DNA of 64,000 bases, taken from NCBI GenBank assembly GCA_035624785.1, contig DASPQV010000014.1, positions 1 through 64,000 on the forward strand, given 5' to 3'. The translations under genes were made by a program, and so were the position numbers. This DNA comes from JAJZNI01 sp035624785 (lineage in GTDB: Bacteria; Chloroflexota; Dormibacteria; Aeolococcales; Aeolococcaceae). Below the pieces are notes generated by a model. The model did no database searches, was not told where the DNA came from, and saw only the letters and a list, made by a program, of their open reading frames with translations. Position 1 is the first letter of the stretch. Every line of letters begins with the position of its first letter. Of this stretch, positions 8,956 to 18,206 are shown in pieces.

Positions 8956-9966
8956 TCAAACGCCGGCGGCCCGGGGCCGGTAATTCCTCTTGTAGAACTC
9001 CCAGAACTCGCCGTTCTTGAGGGGACGCCACCAGTCCTCGTGCTCCCGGTACCAGCGGACGGTCCGGTCCATCCCCTCCCGGAAGGAGACCGACGGCTGC
9101 CAGCCCAGGGCCCGGAGCTTGGCGGAGTCGAGGGCGTAGCGCCGGTCGTGGCCGGGGCGGTCGGCCACGAACTGCTTGAGCGCGGCCGGCAGGCCGAGCA
9201 GGGTGAGCACGGTGTCGGCCACCTCCACCCCGCTCACCTCGGAGTCGGCCCCGATGTTGTAGTCCTCGCCGGCAGTCCCCCGGCGCATCGCGGCGTCGAT
9301 GCCCCGGCAGTGGTCCTCGACGAAGATGTAGTCGCGGACCGCCCCGCCGTCGCCGTAGATGGGCAGCGGCTGGCCGTCGATGGCGTTGGTGACGAAGAGG
9401 GGGATGATCTTCTCGGGGTACTGGTGCCACCCGTAGGTGTTGGAGCCCCGGGTGATGATCGCCGGCACCCCGTGCGAGGCGCGGTAGGCCTGGACCAGCA
9501 TCTCGCCCCCCGCCTTGCTGGCGCTGTAGGGGCTGCGCGGCCGCAGCGGGTCGCCCTCCCGGCTCCTCCCCGTGTTCACCTCCCCGTAGACCTCGTCGGT
9601 CGAGATCTGGACGAAGAGGCGGTGCCCGGCCTGCCGGGCGGCCTCGAGGAGCACATGGGTGCCGTAGACGTCGGTGAGGATGAATCTCCCCGGCGCCTCC
9701 AGCGACCGGTCCACGTGGGACTCCGCGGCGAAGTTGACGATCACCTCGGTCTCCCGGGCCAGGGGCCCGACAGCGTGGGGGTCGCAGATGTCGCCGTGGA
9801 CGAAGCTGAAGCGGGGGTCGTCCCGGACCGCGTCCAGGTTGCGCTCGTTGCCCGCGTAGGTGAGCTTGTCGAGGACCACCACGTAGTCCTCGCGATGCTC
9901 TCTGAGCGTCATCCGGACGAACTCGCTGCCGATGAAACCGGCCCCTCCCGTGACCAGAAGCCTCAT
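8956..9966 (-). CDS. rmlB: dTDP-glucose 4,6-dehydratase
   Basis: 336 residues. It converts dTDP-glucose to dTDP-4-keto-6-deoxyglucose, using bound NAD+. The sequence shows the N-terminal GGAGFIGSEFVR nucleotide-binding motif, NFAAESHVDRS, QISTDEVYGE (catalytic Thr, Asp and Glu) and YSASKAGGE (Tyr and Lys), plus RGSNTYGWHQYPEK. It lies between vapC and rmlD on the minus strand and starts about 106 nt downstream of the vapC stop. Start ATG at 9966 gives the family N-terminus directly. Confidence 0.95.
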   Translation of the reverse strand: MRLLVTGGAGFIGSEFVRMTLREHREDYVVVLDKLTYAGNERNLDAVRDDPRFSFVHGDICDPHAVGPLARETEVIVNFAAESHVDRSLEAPGRFILTDVYGTHVLLEAARQAGHRLFVQISTDEVYGEVNTGRSREGDPLRPRSPYSASKAGGEMLVQAYRASHGVPAIITRGSNTYGWHQYPEKIIPLFVTNAIDGQPLPIYGDGGAVRDYIFVEDHCRGIDAAMRRGTAGEDYNIGADSEVSGVEVADTVLTLLGLPAALKQFVADRPGHDRRYALDSAKLRALGWQPSVSFREGMDRTVRWYREHEDWWRPLKNGEFWEFYKRNYRPRAAGV

Positions 9967-10072
9967 GTCAGACCATCACCTCCAGGCCGCGGGCGCCGGC
10001 CCTCTCGTGGCACCGCGCCATGATGCCGCCGGGGCATCGCCCGGTGCACGGGCGGTGGGGCCGGCCCGGCGA

Positions 10073-10465
10073 TCACGAGATGACCTCCACGGAGCACCGG
10101 ATGCCCGGCGCGGCGCCCAGTCGGCGGTCCGCGGTGAGCAGGGTCGCTGAGAGCAGCTCGGCCACCGCGACGTAGGCGGCGTCGTAGACGCTGAGGTTGT
10201 CGCGCATCTCCCAGCAGCGGGGGAGCACGGCCAGGTGGGGCACCCTCAGCAGTGGGATTGCGAGCAGATCCTCCAGTCCCATCGCGGCACGGCGCTCCGG
10301 GAGCCTCCCGATGCCGGCCTGTCGCCGCCAGACCGAGAGCACCTCGAGGTCGACGATCTCAGGTGCCGCCAGCCGCTCGCCCCTCAGCCTGAGGCGCGCC
10401 GCATCCCCATCGGGACCGTCATCGCCCAGCGCCGGCGCCAGCACGCTGGCATCGACGACGATCAC
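10073..10465 (-). CDS. vapC: PIN-domain toxin, VapC family
   Basis: 130 residues. VapC toxins are Mg-dependent ribonucleases that cleave tRNA or rRNA when not bound by antitoxin. The acidic PIN residues are visible: Asp in IVVDASV at the N-terminus, Glu in EIVDLEVLSVW, Asp in SVYDAAYVAVAE and Asp in LLTADRRL. The GTG start overlaps the stop of the antitoxin gene by 4 nt (GTGA), the coupling typical of these pairs. It sits between the epimerase gene and rmlB, inside the dTDP-sugar cluster, and is read in the same direction. The molecular target is unknown. Confidence 0.85.
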   Translation of the reverse strand: MIVVDASVLAPALGDDGPDGDAARLRLRGERLAAPEIVDLEVLSVWRRQAGIGRLPERRAAMGLEDLLAIPLLRVPHLAVLPRCWEMRDNLSVYDAAYVAVAELLSATLLTADRRLGAAPGIRCSVEVIS

Positions 10466-10692
10466 CGGCGAGCCCGGTCGGTCCTCAGGGCCGCCACGGC
10501 GCTCCGGAACGGGACGCCGCCCCCCGCCCTCCCCCCGGCCCGAGCCAGGACCTCGTCGAGGGTGGGCTGGCTGGCCTCGGCGATCAACCGGCCGCGCAGG
10601 TACTCCTGCAGCGATTGGCCGGCGTCGGCAGCCCGCCGGCGGAGGACGGCGTGGACGCTGTCCGGGACCTCTCTGATCTGGACGTTGGGCAT
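10462..10692 (-). CDS. vapB: FitA-like ribbon-helix-helix antitoxin, VapB family
   Basis: 76 residues. The N-terminus (PNVQIREVPDSVHAVLRRRA) followed by AGQSLQEYLRGRL is the ribbon-helix-helix pattern of FitA-type antitoxins that bind their own promoter and wrap their toxin with a C-terminal tail. ATG at 10692 is taken because the family begins Met-Pro-x-hydrophobic-Gln-Ile-Arg; an upstream in-frame ATG would add 11 residues. The 4-nt overlap with vapC implies translational coupling. It is probably autoregulated together with VapC, but no operator was identified in the 98 nt upstream. Confidence 0.83.
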   Translation of the reverse strand: MPNVQIREVPDSVHAVLRRRAADAGQSLQEYLRGRLIAEASQPTLDEVLARAGGRAGGGVPFRSAVAALRTDRARR

Positions 10693-10790
10693 GCATGCAT
10701 TTTGCCTTCCACGCATGCGCATCGCAAGCGCCGGCGCCGGCGTGGGCTGGCGCCCGGCGGGCCGAGGACCTGAAGGGCTCGGGCCCGGCC

Positions 10791-11369
10791 TCAGATGTTC
10801 TCGATCCTCCAGTCGAAGCCGATCCGGGGGTCGTTCCAGGGGATCCTCCCCTCGTCGGGGTCGGCCGGATCGTAGGGCTCGGTCACGTAGTAGTTGAGGA
10901 TCACGTCGCGCAGATCGAGGACCTGGTAGCCGTGGGCCACGAAGGGCGGGATGGCCACCATCCGGGGCGCGTGCTCGCCCAGGATCAGGCTCTGGATCTG
11001 CCCCTGGGTCGCAGACCCCTCGCGGAGGTCGACCAGCACCACCCGGGCGTTGCCCTGCACGATGTCCCAGTAGTCCCACTGCTTGCGGTGCCAGTGGAAG
11101 GCCTTGATCAGCTCCGGGGGGTTGCCGCCCCGGGCATAGGCCAGGCTCCGCGACATCTGGGCAAAGGGCTGGTCGGGCAGGAAGGGCCTCCCCAGGTCGT
11201 CGAGGTCCCCCCGCTTGAGCTGCTCGATGAAGTAGCCGCGCTGGTCGGCGTGCTTGCGGAAGGTCTTGACCATCACCCCGTCGATGGGCCCCAGCCGCTG
11301 GGCGGCGGGGGCCCCGGCCATGGCCTGGAGCACTCGCTCCACCGATTCCGGGATCGGCAGCCAGGCCAT
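10791..11369 (-). CDS. rmlC: RmlC-like dTDP-4-keto-6-deoxyhexose 3,5-epimerase family protein
   Basis: 192 residues of the RmlC cupin family. The motif DQRGYFIE near residue 43, FHWHRKQ (the position of the catalytic His region), VVLVDLREGS, and IPPFVAHGYQVL match the epimerase fold. The protein would invert C3 and C5 of dTDP-4-keto-6-deoxyglucose between RmlB and RmlD. The spacing of motifs is somewhat divergent from classical RmlC, so a related sugar epimerase or cupin is possible. Its ATG shares one base with the stop of the upstream thymidylyltransferase gene (TGATG). Confidence 0.8.
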   Translation of the reverse strand: MAWLPIPESVERVLQAMAGAPAAQRLGPIDGVMVKTFRKHADQRGYFIEQLKRGDLDDLGRPFLPDQPFAQMSRSLAYARGGNPPELIKAFHWHRKQWDYWDIVQGNARVVLVDLREGSATQGQIQSLILGEHAPRMVAIPPFVAHGYQVLDLRDVILNYYVTEPYDPADPDEGRIPWNDPRIGFDWRIENI

Positions 11370-12433
11370 CAACCCAGCTCCACGTGGGAGTGGTCGCCGA
11401 GCATGAGCCGGTGGGCCCGCGGCCGCACCTGGGAGGAACGGACCACGCACTCCCTGCCGAGCAGCGAGGACTCGATCTTGCCGGCCACCCCCTCGATGAC
11501 GCTGCGCTCCAGCACTATCGAGTGCTCGACCTCGGCGCCCCGGACCACGCAGCCTCGCCCCACCGAGGTGAAGGGGCCGATGTAGGCGTCCTCGATCACG
11601 GCGTCGGCCCCGATGATGGCCGGCCCGCGGATCCGGCAGCTCCTCAGCTGGGCGCCCGCCTCGACGGTCACCTTGCCCTCCAGCTGGACGTCCTCCGAGA
11701 CCTGGCCCTCGATGCGCGGCTCCAGGGCGTCGAGGATGATCCGGTTCGCCTCCAGCATGTCCTCCAGCCGGCCGGTGTCCTTCCACCAGCCGCTGATCAC
11801 GTGGGGGACGACCCGGGCGCCGTCGTCGATCATCCGCTGGATGGCGTCGGTGATCTCCAGCTCGCCCCTGGCGCTGTAGTCGATCCTCTCGATGGCCTCG
11901 AAGACCCGGGACGAGAAGAGGTAGACCCCGACCAGGGCGAGATCCGAGGGCGGGACCGCCGGCTTCTCGACCAGGCGGACCACCCGGCCGTCGCGGAGCT
12001 CGGCCACGCCGAAGCGCTGCGGTTCGGGGACCCTGGCCAGCAGGATCTCGGCATCAGGCGAGGTCTGACGGAACTCGTCCACGAACTCGGTGATCCCGTC
12101 CCGGATCAGGTTGTCGCCCAGGTACATGACGAACTGGTCCTGGCCCAGGTAGTCCCGGGCGGTGAGCACCGCGTGGGCCAGGCCGAGGGGCGCCTCCTGG
12201 GGGATGAAGGTCACCGAGGCCCCGAAGCGCGAGCCGTCGCCGACCGCGGCCCGGACCTCGGGTCCGGTGTCCCCGGTGATGATCCCGATCTCGGTGATCC
12301 CGGCCGCGACCACCGACTCGATGCCGTAGAAGAGGATCGGCTTGTTGGCGACGGGCACGAGCTGCTTGGCGCTGGTGTGGGTGATCGGCCGCAGCCGGGT
12401 GCCCTGACCGCCGCTCAGGATCAGGGCCTTCAT
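11369..12433 (-). CDS. rfbA: Glucose-1-phosphate thymidylyltransferase, long form
   Basis: 354 residues. It makes dTDP-glucose from dTTP and glucose-1-phosphate, the first step of dTDP-sugar synthesis. The nucleotidyltransferase signature LILSGGQGTRLRPIT opens the protein, followed by KQLVPVANKPILFY, YLGDNL, and the sugar-binding VEKP and WWKDTG. Residues from about 245 on contain hexapeptide-type left-handed helix repeats (VSEDVQLEGKVTVEAGAQL), as in the longer RfbA/StrD forms. ATG at 12433 gives the family start; an in-frame ATG at 12451 would add six residues. It is the first gene of the minus-strand sugar operon, and its 5' end abuts the pseudogene remnant at 12464. Confidence 0.9.
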   Translation of the reverse strand: MKALILSGGQGTRLRPITHTSAKQLVPVANKPILFYGIESVVAAGITEIGIITGDTGPEVRAAVGDGSRFGASVTFIPQEAPLGLAHAVLTARDYLGQDQFVMYLGDNLIRDGITEFVDEFRQTSPDAEILLARVPEPQRFGVAELRDGRVVRLVEKPAVPPSDLALVGVYLFSSRVFEAIERIDYSARGELEITDAIQRMIDDGARVVPHVISGWWKDTGRLEDMLEANRIILDALEPRIEGQVSEDVQLEGKVTVEAGAQLRSCRIRGPAIIGADAVIEDAYIGPFTSVGRGCVVRGAEVEHSIVLERSVIEGVAGKIESSLLGRECVVRSSQVRPRAHRLMLGDHSHVELG

Positions 12434-12463
12434 CGGGCCGATCTTAGCCATCGCCCATTCGCT

Positions 12464-12841
12464 CCCGCCGGCTTCCCGGGCACCTCCACGGTCAGCGCGT
12501 CGGCGGGTCAGGTGGTGGCCGGCCACACCATCCCGGCCCTGGGCAGCGGTGGAGCCGTGACCATCTGGAACTCGGCGGGGACGGTCAGCGTCGTAGTGGA
12601 CGTGGTCGGCTACTTCTTCTCGGGGTCGGGCGGCACGGGGCTCTATCACCCCTCCAACGGCTCGATCTGCGTCTACAGCCCGGCAGGTGTTGTCAACGTG
12701 GTGCTCGACGTGACTGGCAACCCCGGTCAGACCCTGGCCAACCTGATCCTCGTGGCGGTCGGCGGCGACCGGATCATCGACCTGGGCAGCGCCCAGGGAA
12801 GCATCGACGCCGTCGTCGACACCGAGGGCTGGTTCGGCTAA
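12464..12841 (+). pseudogene. Truncated remnant of a repeat-module surface protein
   Basis: In one plus-strand frame the translation reads PAGFPGTSTVSASAGQVVAG, then TIWNSAGTVSVVVDVVGYF, a shortened second block and finally AQGSIDAVVDTEGWFG and stop. These are pieces of the C-terminal modules shared by the genes at 12854, 16070, 18207 and 34773, including the terminal GWF-x-stop. The N-terminal catalytic part, signal peptide and most of the first two modules are missing, and the CDTR portion of the last module is deleted. The remnant begins within a few tens of bases of the rfbA start, so the polysaccharide cluster may have replaced the rest of the gene. Confidence 0.7.
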
Positions 12842-12853
12842 TCTGCTGCGACC

Positions 12854-15800
12854 GTGGGGGACTGCGCCGGCTCCGCTCTGCGAAAGCTCACGGCGTCGCT
12901 GGCGGTGACCATCCTGGCGGTGGGGGTGGGCGCCACCAGCCGGCCGCTGCCTGCCGCCGCGGCCGGCTCCATGCCGGCGAGCACTGCGGCTCCCCTTCTC
13001 CTCCAATCCTGGCCGGGGACCACCCAGTCCACCCAGGTCCAGGAGCTCAGCCCGGCGGACGAGACCGTCACCCCTCCCGATCCGCAGATCGCCGTCGGTG
13101 GCAGCTGGGTGGTCGAGTCGACCAACGCCGCGCTGTTCGTCTACCAGCGCGACGGAGCTCCCGCTCCGGATCGGCCGGGCGCGATCTGCCCGGCGCCCGG
13201 ACCCACCTGGCTCAGCTATGTGCAGTACAGCCTGGGTGGGTGCAACCAGATCGACCTCAACAACTTCGTGGCCTCGACCGGCTGGCAGATCGCGGATCCG
13301 AGCGTCGCCTATGACCCGGAGGCGGAGCAGTTCTACCTCACCCTCAGCCTGACCACGACCCCGCCGGCCAACCAGTCGTGCGCGGCAGGCTCGCCCGACG
13401 GTTCCACCTGCAGCGTGGTCCTCGTCCTGCACACGACGACCGGCGACCCGACCGGCCAGTGGAGCGCGACCACCTTCCGGCCCTTCTACTACGGCGTCAC
13501 CGCGGCCCGGCCGAGGCTGGGCTTTTCAGCTGACAAGGTGGCGGTGGCCTGGGACGAGGAGACCTCGAAACATCTCTGGGTTGGCGACAGCTCCCTGGTC
13601 ATGAGCAAGGCTCTCTTCCTGGCCGGCGCCTTCCACCCGGTGATCCTGCCCGCCAGCGGGACGCCGGCGCCGCCGGAGACGGCCCACTTCGGGCTGACCC
13701 CGGTCACCGACCTCGGTGCCGGATCGACGCTCTACATGGTGGCCAACGACGGGGCCTCGGACCTGGTCCCCGGTCAGACGGCCGCGCTGTTCGTCGACGC
13801 CCTGACCGGCGCCGCCGCCGGCTCCGTCCAGCAGACGGACACCGAGCTGCCGCTCAGCGACGGCTACTCCGTCTCGCCGCCCGCCGCTCCGCAGGCGGGG
13901 AGCGGCAACCTGATCGCGACCGGCGACGACAGGATCGCGGCCGCGACCTGGAGTGATGGCCTGCTCTGGACCGGCTTCGACGAGACCTGCACCCCGGCCC
14001 AGGACACCGCGGCCCGAGCCTGCATCCGGTACCTCGAGGTCGCCACCAGCCCGATGCAGGTCACCGCCGAGATGACCCTCGCCATCCCGGGAACCTACGC
14101 CTACTACCCGTCCTTCGGGATCGACCCGGCCGGGGACCTCTTCAGCACCTTCGCGGCGTCGAGCAGCACCGCTGACCCCTCGGTGTTCGCGGTGGGGGTC
14201 CCGGCCGGCCAGACCTCCCTCTCCGACCCGGTCACGATCATGTCCGGAGCCGGGCCTTACCAGTCCGCCCAGCCCCCGGCCGCCGGCTGCAACCCGATCA
14301 CCGGTCAGTGCGTCTTCGGCGATGTGACCGGGGGTGCCATGGACCCCATGCACCCCTACGACTTCTGGTTCGCCGGCGAGGTCCAGCTGGATACCGCGAA
14401 CGCCGCTGACTGGGGGACCGCGGTGGGACGGCTCAGCTACGCCGCACCCTCGATCGCCAACCTGACCCCGGCGGCCGGTCCCGTGGCAGGCGGCACGCTG
14501 GTCACCGTCAGCGGCTCGGACTTCGGGCCGGGAACGACCCTCAGCTTCGCCGGCCAGGCCGTCACGCTGACGAGCCTCAGCCCGGATGCCGTCACCTTCG
14601 TGACACCCGCCGGCGTTCCGGGCAGCGTCAGCGCGATCGCGACCGACGGACTCGGTTCGAGCCGGCCCGCGCCCTATCTCTACGTGGCCCCCTCCAGCTA
14701 CACCCCGGTGGCTCCCTACCGGGTGCTGGACACGCGCCTGGCGACGTGCGTCCAGTGCGGCGGCGGGGCCCTCGGCCCCGGCGAGACCCGCAACCTCCCG
14801 GTCGCCGGCTACGTCCCCTCCGGGTACTCCGGCCAGACGGTTCCGGCCGGGGCCACCGCGGTGGTCCTCAACGTGACCGCGGTGCTCGGCACCAAGCCGA
14901 CCTTCCTGACGGTGTTCCCGGCCGGAGGTGGCGTGCCCGTCGCCTCCAACTTGAACCCGGCCCCAGGCCAGATCATCCCCAATCTGGTGGTCGTCGCCGT
15001 GGGCAGCTCCGGCGAGATCAGCATCTACAACGACCAGGGCAGCATCGACGTGGTCGCGGATGTCGAGGGCTACTTCACCAGCGGATCCGGCTCCACCTCG
15101 AGCACCCCGGGGCCGGCCGGGTTGTTCCACGCCCAGTCGCCGCCGGTCCGGGTCTGCGACACCCGGGGCGGCCAGGGCACCCCCTGCATCCCGGCCGTCG
15201 ACGCGCCCTTCGGGCCCGGCCAGGCCCGGCTGGTGGCGGTGACCGGTGGCGCCACCGGGGTCGCCACCGGCGGTGATGCCGAGGCCGCAATTCTCAACCT
15301 CACCGCGGTCAGCGGCACCTCGGCGACGTATCTCACCGTCTACCCGCCGACCCTGATCGGAGCCTTCCCGGTCTGCGGCGCCGCCCCGCTGGCCTCCAAC
15401 GTCAATGTCCCCGCCGGGATCAACCAGCCGAACCGCGTCATCACCCCGGTCGTCGACTACCAGGGGACGGGTTTCGTCTGCGTCTTCAATGACCTGGGAA
15501 AGATCAACGTCGTCGTCGACGTCAACGGCTGGTTCGGCAACGGAGACGACACCGGCGGGAGCCTCTTCTACGCTCTCGGCCCCTCCCGGATCTGCGACAC
15601 CCGGTACACCCAGGGGACGCAGTGCGCCGGCGAGACCCTCGCGCCCGGTGAGGCCCTGCCGGTGCAGATCGTGAGCACTCCTCCGCTGCCGGCCTCCGTC
15701 ACCGCGCTGGTCGCCAACGTCACCGGCGTCAGCGGCACCCAGGCCACCTACCTCACGCTGTATCCGGAGGCGATGTACCCGCCGGGGACCTCCGACCTCA

Positions 15801-15928
15801 ACCCATACGCCGGCGCCACCATCGCCAACCTGGCGGTGGTGGCGGTCGCCCCCGACGGCAGGGTGGACATCTACAACTCGCAGGGCGCCATCGACGTCGT
15901 GGTCGACGCTGTCGGCTGGTTTGGCTAG
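12854..15928 (+). CDS. Exported TIG-domain protein with three C-terminal modules
   Basis: 1024 residues. A Sec-type signal peptide (LTASLAVTILAVGVGATS, cleavage near AAAAGS) is followed by a roughly 490-residue domain of unknown identity whose repeated short strands and PDPQIAVGG / DPSVAYDPEAEQFYLT segments suggest a beta-propeller. An IPT/TIG domain spans about 532-613 (SIANLTPAAGPVAGGTLVTV). Three modules start near 613, 754 and 904, each with a DTR motif, NVTAV, YLTVYP, SN-N, a VV strand and YN-G; most have a Cys pair. The protein ends with VGWFG. GTG at 12854 is 12 nt after the remnant's stop; no strong ribosome binding site is seen. Exported; no catalytic residues were recognised in the N-terminal domain. 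Confidence 0.8.
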   Translation: MGDCAGSALRKLTASLAVTILAVGVGATSRPLPAAAAGSMPASTAAPLLLQSWPGTTQSTQVQELSPADETVTPPDPQIAVGGSWVVESTNAALFVYQRDGAPAPDRPGAICPAPGPTWLSYVQYSLGGCNQIDLNNFVASTGWQIADPSVAYDPEAEQFYLTLSLTTTPPANQSCAAGSPDGSTCSVVLVLHTTTGDPTGQWSATTFRPFYYGVTAARPRLGFSADKVAVAWDEETSKHLWVGDSSLVMSKALFLAGAFHPVILPASGTPAPPETAHFGLTPVTDLGAGSTLYMVANDGASDLVPGQTAALFVDALTGAAAGSVQQTDTELPLSDGYSVSPPAAPQAGSGNLIATGDDRIAAATWSDGLLWTGFDETCTPAQDTAARACIRYLEVATSPMQVTAEMTLAIPGTYAYYPSFGIDPAGDLFSTFAASSSTADPSVFAVGVPAGQTSLSDPVTIMSGAGPYQSAQPPAAGCNPITGQCVFGDVTGGAMDPMHPYDFWFAGEVQLDTANAADWGTAVGRLSYAAPSIANLTPAAGPVAGGTLVTVSGSDFGPGTTLSFAGQAVTLTSLSPDAVTFVTPAGVPGSVSAIATDGLGSSRPAPYLYVAPSSYTPVAPYRVLDTRLATCVQCGGGALGPGETRNLPVAGYVPSGYSGQTVPAGATAVVLNVTAVLGTKPTFLTVFPAGGGVPVASNLNPAPGQIIPNLVVVAVGSSGEISIYNDQGSIDVVADVEGYFTSGSGSTSSTPGPAGLFHAQSPPVRVCDTRGGQGTPCIPAVDAPFGPGQARLVAVTGGATGVATGGDAEAAILNLTAVSGTSATYLTVYPPTLIGAFPVCGAAPLASNVNVPAGINQPNRVITPVVDYQGTGFVCVFNDLGKINVVVDVNGWFGNGDDTGGSLFYALGPSRICDTRYTQGTQCAGETLAPGEALPVQIVSTPPLPASVTALVANVTGVSGTQATYLTLYPEAMYPPGTSDLNPYAGATIANLAVVAVAPDGRVDIYNSQGAIDVVVDAVGWFG

Positions 15929-16069
15929 TCAGCTCGACAACCAGGACGCCACCGAGGATTCGGCGGCTGCATGCGTCACGCCGGCCCATCTCATGCGAGA
16001 ATCCGCCGACGCACGGTGGCCGCCGCGCCGCGCGCACATCACAAAGCGACACGCACCTGGAGGTTTCGT

Positions 16070-18196
16070 TTGCCCAGGAGCAGGCGGTGCCTGCGCATCC
16101 TCGCCGCCGTGGCGGTGGCGGCGGCGGCGACCGTGGTCACCGCTCATGTTGCGGCCCTCCCGGCGGCGGCCCAATCGGGGGCCGCCACGCTCTGGGGGAT
16201 CGACGCCTGTGACACCGCCCAGGACGTGGTCCCGGGCACGGTCGCCAGCCTGGGCCAGCCCGAGTTCATCGCCCGCTACCTGAGCCCCAACGCGCCCTGC
16301 AGCCCCTACCCGGCGCTGACCAGCGCCGAGGTCAGCTACGCCGAGGCCCAGGGGCTGGGGCTGATGCTGATCTTCGATCCGGGCCGCTTCGGGTCCAGCA
16401 ATCCCGGAGGGGCCGCCGAGGCTCAGCAGGCCATCCAGGCCGCCCTGGCCCTGGGCGCCCCGGCCGGGACCGCGATCTATCGCGACGTCGAGCACAGCGA
16501 CCCCATCACCGCCGCCTACATCCAGAGCTGGTACCAGACCTTCGCCGCCTCGGGCAGCGGCTTCGTCCCCGGCTTCTACGAGAACTCTTTCGGGGGACCC
16601 TTCGCCTGCGCCAGCAACCCGGATGGCAGCACCAACTCGCAGCCCTGCAGCAACGGTCCGGGCGGGTACTGCCAGGCGGAGGCGAGCATGCCCGCCCTCG
16701 CCACCGGGGTGGTGCTCTGGGACAGCGAGCCGGAGACCGAGTACGGCAATCCCAATTACGTCCCCAGCCCGGCCAACGCCCTTCCCTGGAACCCGTATCC
16801 GCTGCCCTGCGCAAACACCACGGTCGCCTGGCAGTACCTGGAGAGTGGGGGCATGTCCGGCAGCTACCCGTCCCTCGACGTGGACGTCGACGAGTTCCTG
16901 AGCTCGGCGAGCAGCCTGCTCTGGGATGCCAGCACCTACACCCCGCTCACTCCCTTCCGGGTCTGCGACACCCGTGAGGGCGCGGGGACGCCGTGCTCCG
17001 GTGCGACCGCCGACAACCCCGTCGGGCAGGGGAGCGCCCTCAACGTGCAGGTCGCCGGGATCACCGACCCGGAGAGCGGTGAGTCGGTGCCGGCCGGCGC
17101 CCGGGCGCTGGTGCTCAACGTCACCGCCATCGGCGCGACCACCTACACGTACCTGACCGTCTACCCCACCGGGGCCTCACCGCCCAACGCCTCGAACCTC
17201 AACCTCTCGCCGGGAGCCACCCAGGCCAACCTGGTGGTCGTTCCCCCCGGTTCCGGCGGTGACATCAGCGTCTTCAACGACCAGGGCCAGGTCAACGTCG
17301 CCATCGACGTCGAGGGTTACTTCGCCGCGCCCACCACCGCCGGAGCCGGCATCGTCGGCCTGTTCCATCCCATCCCGCCGCTCAGGATCTGCGACAGCCG
17401 GCCCTTCACCGCAACCGCCTGCTCGGGGACCCCGCTGGGGGCGGGTCAGTGGACCAAGGTGACCGTCTCCGGCTGCCCCCCGGGCAACCCCGCGTGCTCA
17501 CCGTCAGTTCCCGCCGACGGCACCGCCGCGGCGATAGCCCTCAACCTCACCGCCGTCTCCGGGACGAGCTTCACCTTCCTGAGCGCGACCCCGCCGAATG
17601 CGACGGACAGCTGCCCCACCGGGCCCCCGGCCTTCTCCAACCTGAATGTCAACGGCGGCACCAACCAGCCCAACCGGGTGATCGTCCCGCTCGGTCCCCA
17701 GCAGGACGTCTGCCTCTACAACTCGCTGGGGACTATCAACTTCATCCTCGACCTCAACGGCTGGTTCGGCAACGGCAGCGAGTCGGCGCGCGGCACCTAC
17801 TACCATCCCCTCGCTCCGGTGCGCCTCTGCGACACCCGATCCAAGACCGGAACCGAGTGCTCGGGGGACCGGCTCCACCCGCAGCAGACTCTCAGCTTCT
17901 CGGTGGCGGGGGACGACGGCGTCGCCGCCGCGGCCCCCAACAGCTCGACCCCGATGGCGCTGGTGGCCAATGTGACCGCGGTGAACGGCACCGCCAACAC
18001 CTATCTCACGGCGTACCCGGCGGGGTCGGGGAGCCCGCCCAACGCCAGCGACCTCAACGCGACGCCCCACCAGACCATCCCCAACCTGGTCATCGTCCAG
18101 CTCGGTGGGTCCGGCTCGGCCGGGGGTGACGCCGCCCTGTACAACGCTTCGGGCACAATCGACGCCGTCGTCGACGTCGAGGGGTGGTTCGAATGA
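16070..18196 (+). CDS. Exported DUF1906 (Rv2525c-like glycosidase) protein with three C-terminal modules
   Basis: 708 residues. A basic N-terminus and hydrophobic stretch (ILAAVAVAAAATVVTAHVAA, cleavage near AAAQS) form a signal peptide. Residues 40-285 match the DUF1906 glycoside-hydrolase-like domain related to GH25 lysozymes: WGIDACD, EFIARYLS, GLGLMLIF, AIYRDVEHSD and a final LDVDVDEF. It probably acts on peptidoglycan or another polysaccharide outside the cell, though activity is unproven for this family. Three modules follow from about 288, 427 and 575, ending VEGWFE. The TTG start is chosen because GGAGG lies 6 nt upstream (16059-16063); an in-frame ATG at 15971 would give an unusually long, basic leader. 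Confidence 0.82.
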   Translation: MPRSRRCLRILAAVAVAAAATVVTAHVAALPAAAQSGAATLWGIDACDTAQDVVPGTVASLGQPEFIARYLSPNAPCSPYPALTSAEVSYAEAQGLGLMLIFDPGRFGSSNPGGAAEAQQAIQAALALGAPAGTAIYRDVEHSDPITAAYIQSWYQTFAASGSGFVPGFYENSFGGPFACASNPDGSTNSQPCSNGPGGYCQAEASMPALATGVVLWDSEPETEYGNPNYVPSPANALPWNPYPLPCANTTVAWQYLESGGMSGSYPSLDVDVDEFLSSASSLLWDASTYTPLTPFRVCDTREGAGTPCSGATADNPVGQGSALNVQVAGITDPESGESVPAGARALVLNVTAIGATTYTYLTVYPTGASPPNASNLNLSPGATQANLVVVPPGSGGDISVFNDQGQVNVAIDVEGYFAAPTTAGAGIVGLFHPIPPLRICDSRPFTATACSGTPLGAGQWTKVTVSGCPPGNPACSPSVPADGTAAAIALNLTAVSGTSFTFLSATPPNATDSCPTGPPAFSNLNVNGGTNQPNRVIVPLGPQQDVCLYNSLGTINFILDLNGWFGNGSESARGTYYHPLAPVRLCDTRSKTGTECSGDRLHPQQTLSFSVAGDDGVAAAAPNSSTPMALVANVTAVNGTANTYLTAYPAGSGSPPNASDLNATPHQTIPNLVIVQLGGSGSAGGDAALYNASGTIDAVVDVEGWFE

Positions 18197-18206
18197 CCGA
18201 GCCGAG

